NCBI GenBank assembly: GCA_900540985.1
Contig: UQIC01000005.1
Location: 23,183-87,182, forward strand
Reading direction: 5' to 3'
Origin: an uncultured Collinsella sp.
GTDB lineage: Bacteria; Actinomycetota; Coriobacteriia; Coriobacteriales; Coriobacteriaceae
DNA: 64,000 nt
Part shown: positions 26,129 to 34,380 of the stretch, one piece after another
How positions within the stretch are numbered: the stretch's first letter is position 1
Layout of the letters: each line of letters begins with the position of its first letter
Program-made: the position numbers and the translations under genes
Notes under the pieces: model-generated
What the model was told of the DNA's origin: nothing
What the model saw: only the letters and a program-made list of their open reading frames with translations
Database searches by the model: none

Positions 26129-27010
26129 ATGATCAAAATCACCGTCCCAGCAACGAGCGCCAACTTGGGCATCGGCTACGATACCCTCGGCATGGCCGTC
26201 AGCCTCTACTCGCACTTCACCTTCGAGCGCGCCGACAAGCTCACCATCACGGGCTGCCCCGAGGAGTTCCAAAACGAGAATAACCTGGTCTACGTGAGCT
26301 TTGTGGATGCACTGGCCGCATGGGGCGAGTCGGCTTTCCCCGTTGCCATCGATATTCAAACTGATGTGCCCGTCGCCCGCGGCCTGGGTTCCAGCTCCAC
26401 CTGCGTCGTCGCTGGCATCATGGCGGCCGCCGCGCTGACGGGCCACACCGTCGACCGCGCCGAGCTCGTCCGCATTGCCACCGAGGTCGAGGGCCATCCC
26501 GATAACGTCGCCCCCGCTATCCTGGGCGGCGCCGTCTGCTCCTTTACGCCGACCGATTCGCTCCCCCAGTGTCTGCGCTACGAGGTGAGCGATCGCTTGC
26601 GTTTTATTACCGTGATTCCGCCCTACGAGGTGCATACGAGCGAGGCGCGCAAGGTTGTGCCGCAAGAGATTCCACTCTCCACCGCCGTATGGCAAATGGG
26701 CCGCATCGCCGGCATGACGCGCGGCCTGGAGACCGGCGACCTTGACCTGATTGCCGCCGCCAACGACGACCGTATCCAGGAGCCCTATCGCCGCCGCCTC
26801 ATCCCCGACTACAACGCCGTGCGCGACACCTGCCTTAACGGCGGCGCTAAGACCATCTGGATTAGCGGCTCGGGCTCGACCCTCATGGCTGTAACCGACG
26901 ACACCATTGTGGCAAAGTTCCTGCAGGTCAAGCTGCGTGAGCAGTTCCCCAAATGCGACACGCACATTCTGACGTGCGACACCGAGGGCGCCCAGATCGA
27001 ATACCTGTAG
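26129..27010 (+). CDS. thrB: Homoserine kinase
   Basis: GHMP kinase making O-phosphohomoserine, the substrate of thrC. The 293-aa protein has the ATP loop PVARGLGSSSTCVVAG (about 89-104), N-terminal VPATSANLGIGYDTLGMA and C-terminal GSGSTLMAV. A strong AGGAGG lies 6 nt before the ATG, directly behind the 3' arm of a long hairpin. Homoserine dehydrogenase, the missing step, is not in the window. Confidence 0.95.
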   Translation: MIKITVPATSANLGIGYDTLGMAVSLYSHFTFERADKLTITGCPEEFQNENNLVYVSFVDALAAWGESAFPVAIDIQTDVPVARGLGSSSTCVVAGIMAAAALTGHTVDRAELVRIATEVEGHPDNVAPAILGGAVCSFTPTDSLPQCLRYEVSDRLRFITVIPPYEVHTSEARKVVPQEIPLSTAVWQMGRIAGMTRGLETGDLDLIAAANDDRIQEPYRRRLIPDYNAVRDTCLNGGAKTIWISGSGSTLMAVTDDTIVAKFLQVKLREQFPKCDTHILTCDTEGAQIEYL

Positions 27011-27033
27011 CGCCCTGCCTCATTGCTCTCACC

Positions 27034-27150
27034 GGCCCCCTTGGGGCTTCCCCTGAAAACGTCCTCGATCATGAATTGCCCCGTCGTGCGCTTCGCGCGA
27101 CGGGGCAATTCGATCTGCGGATTGTTTTCAGGGGAAGCCCCAAGGGGGCC
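27034..27150. repeat. Family A long structured hairpin, copy 3 (reverse orientation)
   Basis: Perfect 27-bp outer arms (27034-27060/27124-27150); joint GTCCTC; 4-bp helix GATC (27067-27070) with GATC (27112-27115); bulge AT; 14-bp inner stem (27073-27086/27098-27111); joint TGCGGATT. It is 3' of thrB. Confidence 0.93.
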
Positions 27151-27230
27151 TGCGCAGCCTCGACAGGATAATCGCATTCACTGATTTAATATTGCGTTCC
27201 TTCGGAGTAACGGACAAGAAGCCTTCACGA

Positions 27231-27275
27231 TGCGGAAAGATTTGGGGGCAAAGCCCCTGGCCTCCCCTACGTTAA
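27231..27275. repeat. Half copy of a family A element
   Basis: TGCGGAAAGATTTGGGGGC and the following AAGCCCCTGGCCTCCCC closely match the right half of the element at 13301-13334, with no facing left arm. It looks like a decayed or rearranged copy. The remainder of 27151-27426 shows nothing I recognise. Confidence 0.6.
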
Positions 27276-27426
27276 CTTCGCTGACGGCGGCTACAGGGAC
27301 CTACACTCTGGAAAGTCGCCGGGCTGATTTTTTTGGCTTCTATTTGATAAAGGCGCACTTCCCAGCATCTCATTCGCCCTATAGCTCTGTTTTAATTTCT
27401 AATTGATGATCGATGCGTGGCGTCAT

Positions 27427-27690
27427 CTAATTATCTTCGCTACTCAAAACAGCCCCAAGTTTACGTACTAGCGTCTCAACAGTAATTCCGAGTGCATCCG
27501 CATAGACAAACTGCTCATAAACCCTAAGGCTGCGTTCCCCGGTCTCGACCTTTGAGATGAACGACTGAGGTACCCCCAGTTTCTTTGCGAGTTCAACCTG
27601 AGTGATACCTTGCTCCCGACGAATCTGGGAAAGGCATTTTCCGCATGTCCTGTTAGCATCAACGTTCATGCCGTTTACGCTATATTCCAT
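27427..27690 (-). CDS. Small XRE-family transcriptional regulator
   Basis: 87-aa protein that is essentially one HTH_3 domain: RREQGITQVELAKKLGVPQSFISKVETGERSL at about 22-53 and a C-terminal dimer helix. The N-terminal CGKC is unusual. Start taken as ATG 27690 because a palindromic operator occupies 27695-27717; ATG 27669 is the alternative. Divergent from the CxxC-repeat membrane protein gene. Lower GC than its neighbours suggests transfer. Confidence 0.75.
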   Translation of the reverse strand: MEYSVNGMNVDANRTCGKCLSQIRREQGITQVELAKKLGVPQSFISKVETGERSLRVYEQFVYADALGITVETLVRKLGAVLSSEDN

Positions 27691-27694
27691 TTTG

Positions 27695-27717
27695 ATATAT
27701 CCCAAACTGGGATATAT
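27695..27717. promoter_or_regulatory. Palindromic operator between divergent genes
   Basis: ATATATCCC-AAACT-GGGATATAT, a perfect 9-bp inverted repeat directly before the XRE gene start, 75 bp upstream of the divergent membrane protein gene. Most simply the autoregulatory site of the XRE protein. Confidence 0.65.
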
Positions 27718-27790
27718 TTATGTCACCAGCCATTCCGCTTATCAAAAATGCCCATTGCAGATCCATAGCTAGGAAGGAGCCTCGATAAAC

Positions 27791-28804
27791 ATGAATGACG
27801 AGATGAAGGAGCCCGACGAGGAAAAGGCACTCAGTGAGTCCGACGAACGGAAGCCAGATTTCAAAGCCGAGCAGTTTTCTGATGGTGCTAGCGACACCCC
27901 CTCCTCTGATATTCCGCCATCAAACGAAGATGACGGCGCACGCAAAAATGAAGAAAACGACTCACTTCTAACGCGGGCCATTCATAAATTAGGCAATAAA
28001 AAACGAGCGGCAATCGCAGCTGCCGTGGCAGTTGTCATCATCTTCAGTTTGCCCATGCTGTTTCCTCAATTGTTTTGTAGCCACAAACTATGGGCCAATG
28101 CAACCTGCACTAGCCCTCGTGTATGCAAAAGTTGCGGCAAAACCGAGGGAGAACCTCTCGGGCACGAATGGGAAGAAGCAACTTGTACGACACCGAAGAC
28201 CTGCCAGCGTTGCGGCGAAACGAAAGGGGAGCCACTCGGACACCAACCGGGCTCGTGGACCAAAGAACTCGACTACGTAGATGCCACCTCAAAGGAAATA
28301 CGAGAATGCGAAAAATGCGGAGAGATCGTTGACACCCGCAACGAGAAGGAAATCACATCTTTTCTTGGCGACGGAAAGTTTTCAATTTCCCCAAAAGGCT
28401 TTATTGATCGACTTAACGAGGAATTCTCCGATATCCCCAATTGCAGCAGCATGAATGCGGATTACGAACTAGACGATAGCGGCATGGGACTCGAACTTCA
28501 GATCAAAAACGGTTCAAAGATTGCCGGTATTGGAGGCTTCTTTTCGGACTCGAGTAACCCGGTGCTACTCAGCTATCTTGGATCCGAAAACTGCTTCAAA
28601 AACATAGTCATGTACTTCGAAAACTCCGACTATGCCGCGGCGACAGCATTGGCAACTATACAAGCAATCGATCCAACACTTTCGTTTTCAGACGCCAAGG
28701 AAGTTGGTGCTGCCTGCGTAGATACGCCAACTGTCAAAAATGGAATTACGTATGCAATCGTAGCTTCGAATGGAGAGTACTGGCTAAGCGCTCGAATTGA
28801 ATAA
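27791..28804 (+). CDS. Membrane-anchored protein with CxxC (zinc-ribbon-like) repeats
   Basis: 337 aa: very acidic N-terminal tail (1-60), basic patch and one transmembrane helix (about 73-97). Then three Cys repeats of pattern C-(x6-8)-CxxCG-x-x-x-GEPLGH at about 98-185, followed by a 150-residue domain without recognised family. Single-helix proteins with TCTxPxxCxxCGxTxGExLGH repeats are common surface or sensor proteins of Firmicutes/Actinobacteria of unknown role. AT-richer than the core genes. AAGGAG precedes the start. Confidence 0.65.
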   Translation: MNDEMKEPDEEKALSESDERKPDFKAEQFSDGASDTPSSDIPPSNEDDGARKNEENDSLLTRAIHKLGNKKRAAIAAAVAVVIIFSLPMLFPQLFCSHKLWANATCTSPRVCKSCGKTEGEPLGHEWEEATCTTPKTCQRCGETKGEPLGHQPGSWTKELDYVDATSKEIRECEKCGEIVDTRNEKEITSFLGDGKFSISPKGFIDRLNEEFSDIPNCSSMNADYELDDSGMGLELQIKNGSKIAGIGGFFSDSSNPVLLSYLGSENCFKNIVMYFENSDYAAATALATIQAIDPTLSFSDAKEVGAACVDTPTVKNGITYAIVASNGEYWLSARIE

Positions 28805-28886
28805 TTTTCTTTGATTACTAAATTCAGACGCCTCTTACTCGCGATATATTAAAACTCAACCCCTGGCAGCATCGTCAATCGAAAAT

Positions 28887-28922
28887 TGCCCCGCCGAGCA
28901 CTTTAGCTTGGCGGGGCATTTC
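28887..28922 (+). terminator. Probable terminator after the CxxC-repeat gene
   Basis: TGCCCCGCCGAGC pairs with GCTTGGCGGGGCA (one G-T pair) across ACTTTA and is followed by TTTC. Confidence 0.65.
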
Positions 28923-29041
28923 AATATGAAAGCGGATTTAAATATCAACAAGGCCTGCACGCTCCAACGAGACAGCCGGCTTCGCTGCTCAAATTGCCCT
29001 TGGTGAACCACAAGTTGAGCAATCAGTGGCCAGAATCCCCT

Positions 29042-29740
29042 TTAGGCGGCGCTTGTTTCTTTGTATTCGAAGACTGGTTCTAGGAGGTCTTCGATGTTGC
29101 AGTGGAGGGCTTTTGCTATATCCCTTACGGTTGTTACCGAGGCTTCGTTGATGTTTCTCTGGCGTTGCTCGTACATTTGGATTGAGCGGAGTGACACACC
29201 CGATTCGTATGCCAAGTCTTGTTGGGTTTTCTTGAGCCTCTTTCTTGCTAACGCAAGTTTGGTTTGCCTGGACGCTTTTTTCGCCATATCGCAGACGAGG
29301 CGAGCCACGCGTTCCTCCGAGGCTTCGTGCCAGGGGTAGTACAGACTGCGTAGCACATCGAATGGAACGACATGCAGCAAATCTTCGAAAGACTCTCCTA
29401 GCCGCCACTGAAGGTATGCCAATATCCAGCCTGTCCAATATTCCGGTGTCTTTTCGAATCGGTAGGTTCGATTTGGCATCGGCCTTGATTGATAGCCCGA
29501 CCTTTCGGCGATAAGCGCGAACAGCTCAACGCCCGATTTTCCCGACACTACCCATGCGTTGCCGCGTTCGAACTCGCGAGCTACGCCGCTCAGGCAAAAG
29601 AGTTCAGCAACTTCCGATCCTTCTGCTCCATAATCGTTAACGGCATAGTCAAAGCAGTCGCCGAGATTGTTCATTGCATCCTCGAGATAGTAGACGGGGT
29701 ATGTTCTACTCGGCCCACAATCCGTTAACTCTTGGATCAT
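29042..29740 (-). CDS. XRE-type regulator, probable antitoxin partner of DUF3990 protein
   Basis: 232 aa. N-terminal part (about 15-125) has the pattern LEDAMNNLGDCFDYAVND, FCLSGVAREFERGN, SGKSGVELF and EYWTGWILAYLQW, which I recall next to DUF3990 genes in many Gram-positives. C-terminal HTH_3 domain (about 165-220: LKKTQQDLAYESGVSLRSIQMYEQ). Its start lies inside the 3' end of the DUF3990 gene (35-nt overlap), so translation is coupled. Likely both neutralises the partner and represses the operon through the 30408 operator; this is inference. Confidence 0.7.
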   Translation of the reverse strand: MIQELTDCGPSRTYPVYYLEDAMNNLGDCFDYAVNDYGAEGSEVAELFCLSGVAREFERGNAWVVSGKSGVELFALIAERSGYQSRPMPNRTYRFEKTPEYWTGWILAYLQWRLGESFEDLLHVVPFDVLRSLYYPWHEASEERVARLVCDMAKKASRQTKLALARKRLKKTQQDLAYESGVSLRSIQMYEQRQRNINEASVTTVRDIAKALHCNIEDLLEPVFEYKETSAA

Positions 29741-30389
29741 TTAAATCAACCCTCCCTGCCATTAAATCCCTAATGTAGACACCCTCAGAGTCGAATCCAT
29801 TCACAGTTTCCAAGTACTTGCGCCGCGCGCTCTGCTCTCGCTTAAAGCGCTTGGGATAATACTCAGATCCCAACGCCTGCTTCCATTCGCAGAATCTGAT
29901 TGCTGAGAACGCACGCTCACTCATAAGAGCGTATTGGATGCCCAAATCGCCCAAACGCATAATGAGTTGCAGTTGTCTAAGCGAGATCATGCCGTTAACG
30001 AACTGTCTTGCAAACGAAAAGTAGGAATCGTCGGCGCGATAGCCTCGGATAACGTCATAGCGAGAAATATCAATCAGGCAGTTATCCAGCAGATAGCGAA
30101 GCCCTTCGCGCGCCAGCGGTGTCGAAACATTGAACTCCCTATTGTTAGCCAAAATCGCGAGCCAATTGAGAATTGAAAACTCCCCGGACTCCAAATCCAA
30201 GACCGCGAGACCATCCATATCGAGCTCATATCGATTCGCGATACCATCGGACTCGGTCCGACATGCCCACTCCATTGCCATTTCCTCATGTGGCGTGCAA
30301 TAAAACCCACACCCATAGTCATTGAATTGTCTGCATTTTTCCAACGACGGATGCTCGACAACAGCCTCCGACCCGTGCCAAAGCTCCAT
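29706..30389 (-). CDS. DUF3990 (ADP-ribosyltransferase-like) protein, candidate toxin
   Basis: 227 aa. The N-terminus MELWHGS and GCGFYCTPHEEMAMEWAC are the DUF3990 hallmarks, comparable to the Arg/His and YxT strands of ADP-ribosyltransferase folds. The C-terminal half (about 110-227) is an uncharacterised helical region. ATG 30389 has GGAGGT 5 nt upstream, so it is the start. First gene of a two-gene operon behind a perfect inverted-repeat operator; the second gene is an HTH protein. This layout suggests a toxin-antitoxin module; target unknown. Confidence 0.72.
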   Translation of the reverse strand: MELWHGSEAVVEHPSLEKCRQFNDYGCGFYCTPHEEMAMEWACRTESDGIANRYELDMDGLAVLDLESGEFSILNWLAILANNREFNVSTPLAREGLRYLLDNCLIDISRYDVIRGYRADDSYFSFARQFVNGMISLRQLQLIMRLGDLGIQYALMSERAFSAIRFCEWKQALGSEYYPKRFKREQSARRKYLETVNGFDSEGVYIRDLMAGRVDLNDPRVNGLWAE

Positions 30390-30407
30390 ATCGACCTCCA
30401 AACAAAA

Positions 30408-30454
30408 ATATCACCCCAGTGATAGTGTAGCAATAACTATCACTGGGGTGATAT
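30408..30454. promoter_or_regulatory. Perfect 19-bp inverted-repeat operator of the DUF3990/XRE operon
   Basis: ATATCACCCCAGTGATAGT (30408-30426) and its exact complement at 30436-30454 flank 9 nt. Each arm is itself a TATCAC-N4-GTGATA palindrome, so two dimer sites are stacked, 19 bp before the DUF3990 start. Typical of cooperative autorepression. Confidence 0.75.
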
Positions 30455-30490
30455 AGATAGATGCAAACTATTGCCTGCCAAGAGACCTTA

Positions 30491-31081
30491 TTAGAGGCAA
30501 GCCTCGGCGATGCGGCGCTTGAGTTCGTCGATACCCACGCCGGTCTGGGAGCTTGTGATGATCACGTTTTCGGCAGGGACGTTGAGCTGCTTTTTGATGG
30601 CTGCTGCCTGGCGGGCCTGCTGGGTGCGGCTGAGCTTATCGGCTTTGGTGAGGCAGACGATAAAGTTGAACTCGTTGCCCTGTAGATAGTCGATCATGTC
30701 GTGGTCGAGCTTGCTGGGGTCGTGGCGAATGTCCACCAGCGAGACGACCAAGTTAAAGCTGCGCTCGGAGTCGAAAAAGTCGCCAATGAGCTCGGCCCAG
30801 CGGTCGCGCTCGGCCTTGGAACGACGGGCGAAACCGTAACCCGGCAGGTCGACAAAGTGCACGTCATCGGCCTCAAAGAAGTTGATGTTACTCGTCTTGC
30901 CCGGCGTACTCGAAACCTTGACCAAGTTCTTGCGGCCAAAGAGCTTGTTCATAATCGACGACTTGCCCACATTGGAGCGGCCGACGAAGCTCACCTCGGG
31001 ACAGGTGGACTCGGGAATCTGCGAAACCTTGCCGTAGCTGGCGACGAACTTGGCAAGCTGATAGTTAATGGAATCGGCCAT
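30491..31081 (-). CDS. engB: Ribosome biogenesis GTP-binding protein YihA/YsxC
   Basis: GTPase required for 50S ribosomal subunit assembly. The 196-aa protein has G1 GRSNVGKSS (about 34-42), G3 DLPGYG and G4 TKADK. Start at MADSINYQLAKF with AAGGAG 8 nt upstream. The next gene on the same strand upstream is mtnN (39 nt gap), so the pair is probably co-transcribed. Confidence 0.95.
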   Translation of the reverse strand: MADSINYQLAKFVASYGKVSQIPESTCPEVSFVGRSNVGKSSIMNKLFGRKNLVKVSSTPGKTSNINFFEADDVHFVDLPGYGFARRSKAERDRWAELIGDFFDSERSFNLVVSLVDIRHDPSKLDHDMIDYLQGNEFNFIVCLTKADKLSRTQQARQAAAIKKQLNVPAENVIITSSQTGVGIDELKRRIAEACL

Positions 31082-31120
31082 GGACACTCCTTGGTCGTAG
31101 GTTTTTACAAAACGGGCGTG

Positions 31121-31861
31121 CTATTGCGCGGCGGCGATACGACGAACGATGTCAAGCGTGATGCCGCTCGCGGTGCGAGCGTACTCGTCCAGATCGAACT
31201 CGCGCTCGCAAAACGCGTCATATGCCTCGTCGCAATTATCGCTGATAGCGCGCAGCACCAGGCAATCGACACCATTCTTGGCCGCGATGTGCGCAATTGC
31301 CGCGCCCTCCATCTCGACGCAATCGGCATGCGTGGCCTCAATCGCAGCGTTACGCATGGCGTCACCCGTAACAAAGCGGTCACCCGTGGCGATAGTGCCA
31401 CACAGGAACTGCTTGGGGTCCTTCTCCGCAGAATTCTCATCCGCCGAGGTATCCACAAATCCATGCTCGGCAAGCACGGCGGCGGCAACATCAACCAACG
31501 CCGGCGTCGAGGCAAACTCCTCGAGCCCCGGCGCAGACTCGGCGATGAGTGCCGTATCGGTATCCAGATAGCGCAGGCACTTGCCTATAACCACGTCGTT
31601 AATATGGAGTTTAGGGTTTAGGCCGCCCGCAATACCCGAAAACACAACGGCCTGCGGGGCATATTTGCTGATGAGATGCTGCGTTGCGGCAGCGGCGTTC
31701 ACGGTCCCCATGCCTGCCGTCGTGGCGACTACCGTCAGACCCGAAAGCCCACCGTTCACAACGGTCAAGCCCGCCTCCTGCGACTCATGCGCGCCACTTA
31801 GCTCTTCCTTAATCTGCGCAACCTCTTTTTCGAGTGCGCCTATGATCGCGATGGTTGCCAT
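31121..31861 (-). CDS. mtnN: 5'-methylthioadenosine/S-adenosylhomocysteine nucleosidase
   Basis: Hydrolyses the glycosidic bond of MTA and SAH, recycling by-products of SAM use. The 246-aa protein opens IAIIGALEKEV, has the catalytic Glu pair in GALEKEV and VEMEGAAIAHIA, and the Asp in RAISDNCDE. Start at MATIAIIGAL behind TGGGGGATG. Confidence 0.94.
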   Translation of the reverse strand: MATIAIIGALEKEVAQIKEELSGAHESQEAGLTVVNGGLSGLTVVATTAGMGTVNAAAATQHLISKYAPQAVVFSGIAGGLNPKLHINDVVIGKCLRYLDTDTALIAESAPGLEEFASTPALVDVAAAVLAEHGFVDTSADENSAEKDPKQFLCGTIATGDRFVTGDAMRNAAIEATHADCVEMEGAAIAHIAAKNGVDCLVLRAISDNCDEAYDAFCEREFDLDEYARTASGITLDIVRRIAAAQ

Positions 31862-31940
31862 GCCATCCCCCAAATCCGTGCAAATTGCTTATCCACGGTA
31901 TGGTACCAGCATTTTGGCTCTTTCACTTTTTACGAAGTCG

Positions 31941-33059
31941 CTAGGCCAACGAGGACCGCACATCATAGAGCGCCTTTGCAATCGCGGCCACGGCCTCACT
32001 CGATTGGTCGCTCCACGGCATCGACGTCATGATGCTCATAACATAGCTATGGCCGTCGACGTCGATCAGTCCGGCATCACATGTCGAATAGCAACCGTCC
32101 TCGCTGATCCAGCCTGCCTTGTTGCGCACCGAGACCTGATCGTCCGCAATGCCATCGCGAATAAACGAGCGCGATGTTGATGCCAGAAGGCCCGACAACC
32201 ACTGTGAAGTCTCGGTATCCGTGCTCAGATACTCGCTCATCTCACGCCATAACCTAGCAGAAGTGCGCGGGCAATAGGTGGGAAAATCACTCATCGGATC
32301 GAGCGCGGTATCGTAATCGATGCCAAGACTGACAATCCAATCCTCGTAACCGGCATGGTCAAACGCCGCGCGTAACGCAATAAACGAATCGTTGTCCGAA
32401 TTAACGACCGCGGCCTCGATTAGGTCGTGCACCGTCTGCCAGCCCATGTTATAGCCACCATAGGTGCCAAGGGAATCATCGAGTGAGACCTGGCCCGTCT
32501 CGACCAGAGATTCGCAGATGTACAACGCATAGAGTGCCTTGTAGCTACTCGCGCCGTAAACCTCGACATCGGCGTTATACGTCACGCCCTTGCCGCTCGA
32601 CAAATCGTAAAACACCACGCCCACATCGCCCAATTCCTGGGCCTGATCAAGGGCATCTTGGAGTGCGGCGAGGCTCTCATCCTCCAGGGCGGGGATCTGG
32701 TCATCAACCAATGAGAAGGTCTGCACGGTATCGCCTGAGGGAATATCGTTAAAGTCCGCCTTCGAAAGCCTCGTCTTAAAGCTCGCTGTCGACAGGGTTT
32801 GACTTGCGGTGGCTTTAGATTCAGAGACCTTTTTGTTTTGCGTCTGCACCGTTGACGCATCTGAGTGTGCCATTCGCTCCGACGCGTAGGTTTTGGCGGT
32901 AATTCCGAGGATAATAACCGCCAACGTTAGCATCCCAACGGCGGCAATCTTCGTCACGCGGATGCGAACGTCAGCGAGGCCACGCGAAGGCGTGCCCTTC
33001 GTCTCATATCTGCTGCCATGCTGCGGCACATACTCGTCCCGCGATGCGTTGCTTCGCAC
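31941..33059 (-). CDS. Serine hydrolase, class A beta-lactamase-like fold, membrane-anchored
   Basis: 372 aa with an N-terminal anchor helix (about 32-52) and a low-complexity Ser/Thr/Lys linker. A PF13354-type domain follows with SSYK (catalytic SxxK, about residue 182), SDN (about 230) and KAG in VRNKAGW in place of KTG. The active triad is present, so hydrolase activity is plausible, but the domain family includes many cell-wall enzymes without resistance function. GTG start with CAGGAG 5 nt upstream. Confidence 0.78.
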   Translation of the reverse strand: MRSNASRDEYVPQHGSRYETKGTPSRGLADVRIRVTKIAAVGMLTLAVIILGITAKTYASERMAHSDASTVQTQNKKVSESKATASQTLSTASFKTRLSKADFNDIPSGDTVQTFSLVDDQIPALEDESLAALQDALDQAQELGDVGVVFYDLSSGKGVTYNADVEVYGASSYKALYALYICESLVETGQVSLDDSLGTYGGYNMGWQTVHDLIEAAVVNSDNDSFIALRAAFDHAGYEDWIVSLGIDYDTALDPMSDFPTYCPRTSARLWREMSEYLSTDTETSQWLSGLLASTSRSFIRDGIADDQVSVRNKAGWISEDGCYSTCDAGLIDVDGHSYVMSIMTSMPWSDQSSEAVAAIAKALYDVRSSLA

Positions 33060-33217
33060 GTGGTCTCCTGACTGCTACCGTTTATATACGAGCAGCATAA
33101 TACCGAGCAGGCATTTCTTTCCAAAGATATTCAGCGGCGTTTAAGGTGTCTTTAAAGAAACCACAAGCGTTTCTATGCAAATACACCGATTCTGTTGCGC
33201 ATCTCCGCCCAAAACGC

Positions 33218-33284
33218 AGTTGCGGTGAAATAGTTCCTGCTTGGGCGGCATAAGCCGAAAAACAAGAACTATTCCACCGCAACT
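33218..33284. repeat. Family C hairpin, copy 4
   Basis: AGTTGCGGTGAAATAGTTC and GAACTATTCCACCGCAACT pair with one A-C mismatch; apical CGGC/GCCG. 67 nt. It lies upstream of the serine hydrolase gene, in the 33060-33388 gap. Confidence 0.9.
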
Positions 33285-33323
33285 TGACGGGGCTCTTTAA
33301 CAATCAACTTGGTGCCCGGGGGC

Positions 33324-33370
33324 ACTCATTTAAGTCTGTCCCCAATGAGTAAAGTCTGTCCCCAATGAGT
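33324..33370. repeat. CTGTCCC-loop hairpin with duplicated unit (family D, different stem)
   Basis: ACTCATT - TAAGTCTGTCCCC - AATGAGT, then AAAGTCTGTCCCC - AATGAGT again. The same loop core as the other family D hairpins sits on an unrelated stem. It is just 3' of pflA. Confidence 0.78.
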
Positions 33371-33388
33371 AGGGGCGAAAATGACTCG

Positions 33389-34207
33389 CTAGCCGATGGC
33401 GTTTTTTAGCTCCGCGCGGCGCTTTTTCATGCCGGTCATAACGGCATTACGCAACTCGGGCATGCGCGCGGTATCCATCTGGGGCACGCCCTCGAGCTTA
33501 TAGGGAATGCCCAGTTGCTCGTACTTGACGACACCCATCGTGTGATACGGCAGCATTTCCAGGCCCACCACGTTGTGCCATGGAGCGATGAAGCGGCCGA
33601 GCTTCTCGCACTCCTCCACCGTGTCGGTAATGCCCGGTACCACCACGTGACGGATAACGACCTTAATCTTGCGACGCGCGAGCTCATCACCAAACGCCAG
33701 AATGCGTGCGGGATCGCAACCGGTCAGCTTTTTATGCTCGACGGGATCGGCATGCTTGATGTCGAGCAAAACCATGTCGGTCTCGTTGAGAACGGCATCG
33801 AACTTCTCGGGGTGATTGGGATCAAACGCATATCCGCAGCTGTCAAGGCAGGTATGCACGCGGCCATCGGGGTTATTGTGCATGGCGCGGAACAGGTCGG
33901 CCAAAAACTCAGGCTGTAGGAGCGGCTCGCCGCCCGAAACCGTAATTCCGCCGCTGCGATAGAACTCGTGGTTACTCTGGAACTCATCCATCAGGTGTTC
34001 GACGGTCACCATGGTGCCGCTGTTAACCGACCAGGTATCGGGATTGTGACAATACGCGCAGCGCATGGGACAGCCCTGGACAAACACCACAAAGCGGATG
34101 CCAGGTCCGTCGACCGTACCCATCGTCTCGATCGAATGCACGCGGCCCAGGGCAAACGCGGAGTCCTCAGGACGAGCGTCCACACCCTCGAGCGTCATCT
34201 CAGCCAT
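33389..34207 (-). CDS. pflA: Pyruvate formate-lyase activating enzyme
   Basis: Radical SAM enzyme that installs the glycyl radical on pyruvate formate-lyase. The 272-aa protein has the cluster motif CPMRCAYC (about 50-57) followed by HNPDTW, SGGEPLLQ, and the conserved C-terminal HTMGVVKYEQLG. Its targets are the split PFL genes 8 kb upstream, separated from it by the sucrose operon and degV. Confidence 0.95.
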   Translation of the reverse strand: MAEMTLEGVDARPEDSAFALGRVHSIETMGTVDGPGIRFVVFVQGCPMRCAYCHNPDTWSVNSGTMVTVEHLMDEFQSNHEFYRSGGITVSGGEPLLQPEFLADLFRAMHNNPDGRVHTCLDSCGYAFDPNHPEKFDAVLNETDMVLLDIKHADPVEHKKLTGCDPARILAFGDELARRKIKVVIRHVVVPGITDTVEECEKLGRFIAPWHNVVGLEMLPYHTMGVVKYEQLGIPYKLEGVPQMDTARMPELRNAVMTGMKKRRAELKNAIG

Positions 34208-34380
34208 TCCCGCTACCTTGCCTCTCTTTGGTTTTAGTTACATAAATGCCAGAGCCATTCTAGCCCATGCGTTTGCATTTAAACGTCTCGGGGCAGAATG
34301 GCACGTTTTAATCTATCCCCCATCACCATGACTGGGAGCTACGTCGAGACGTCAGGCTGAAGAGCGCTCGCCTGCGGCCT

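Noticed and set aside
31941..33059. Beta-lactamase resistance gene
   Set aside because: SxxK, SDN and KAG are present, but the domain type and membrane anchor fit a general serine hydrolase; resistance cannot be claimed.
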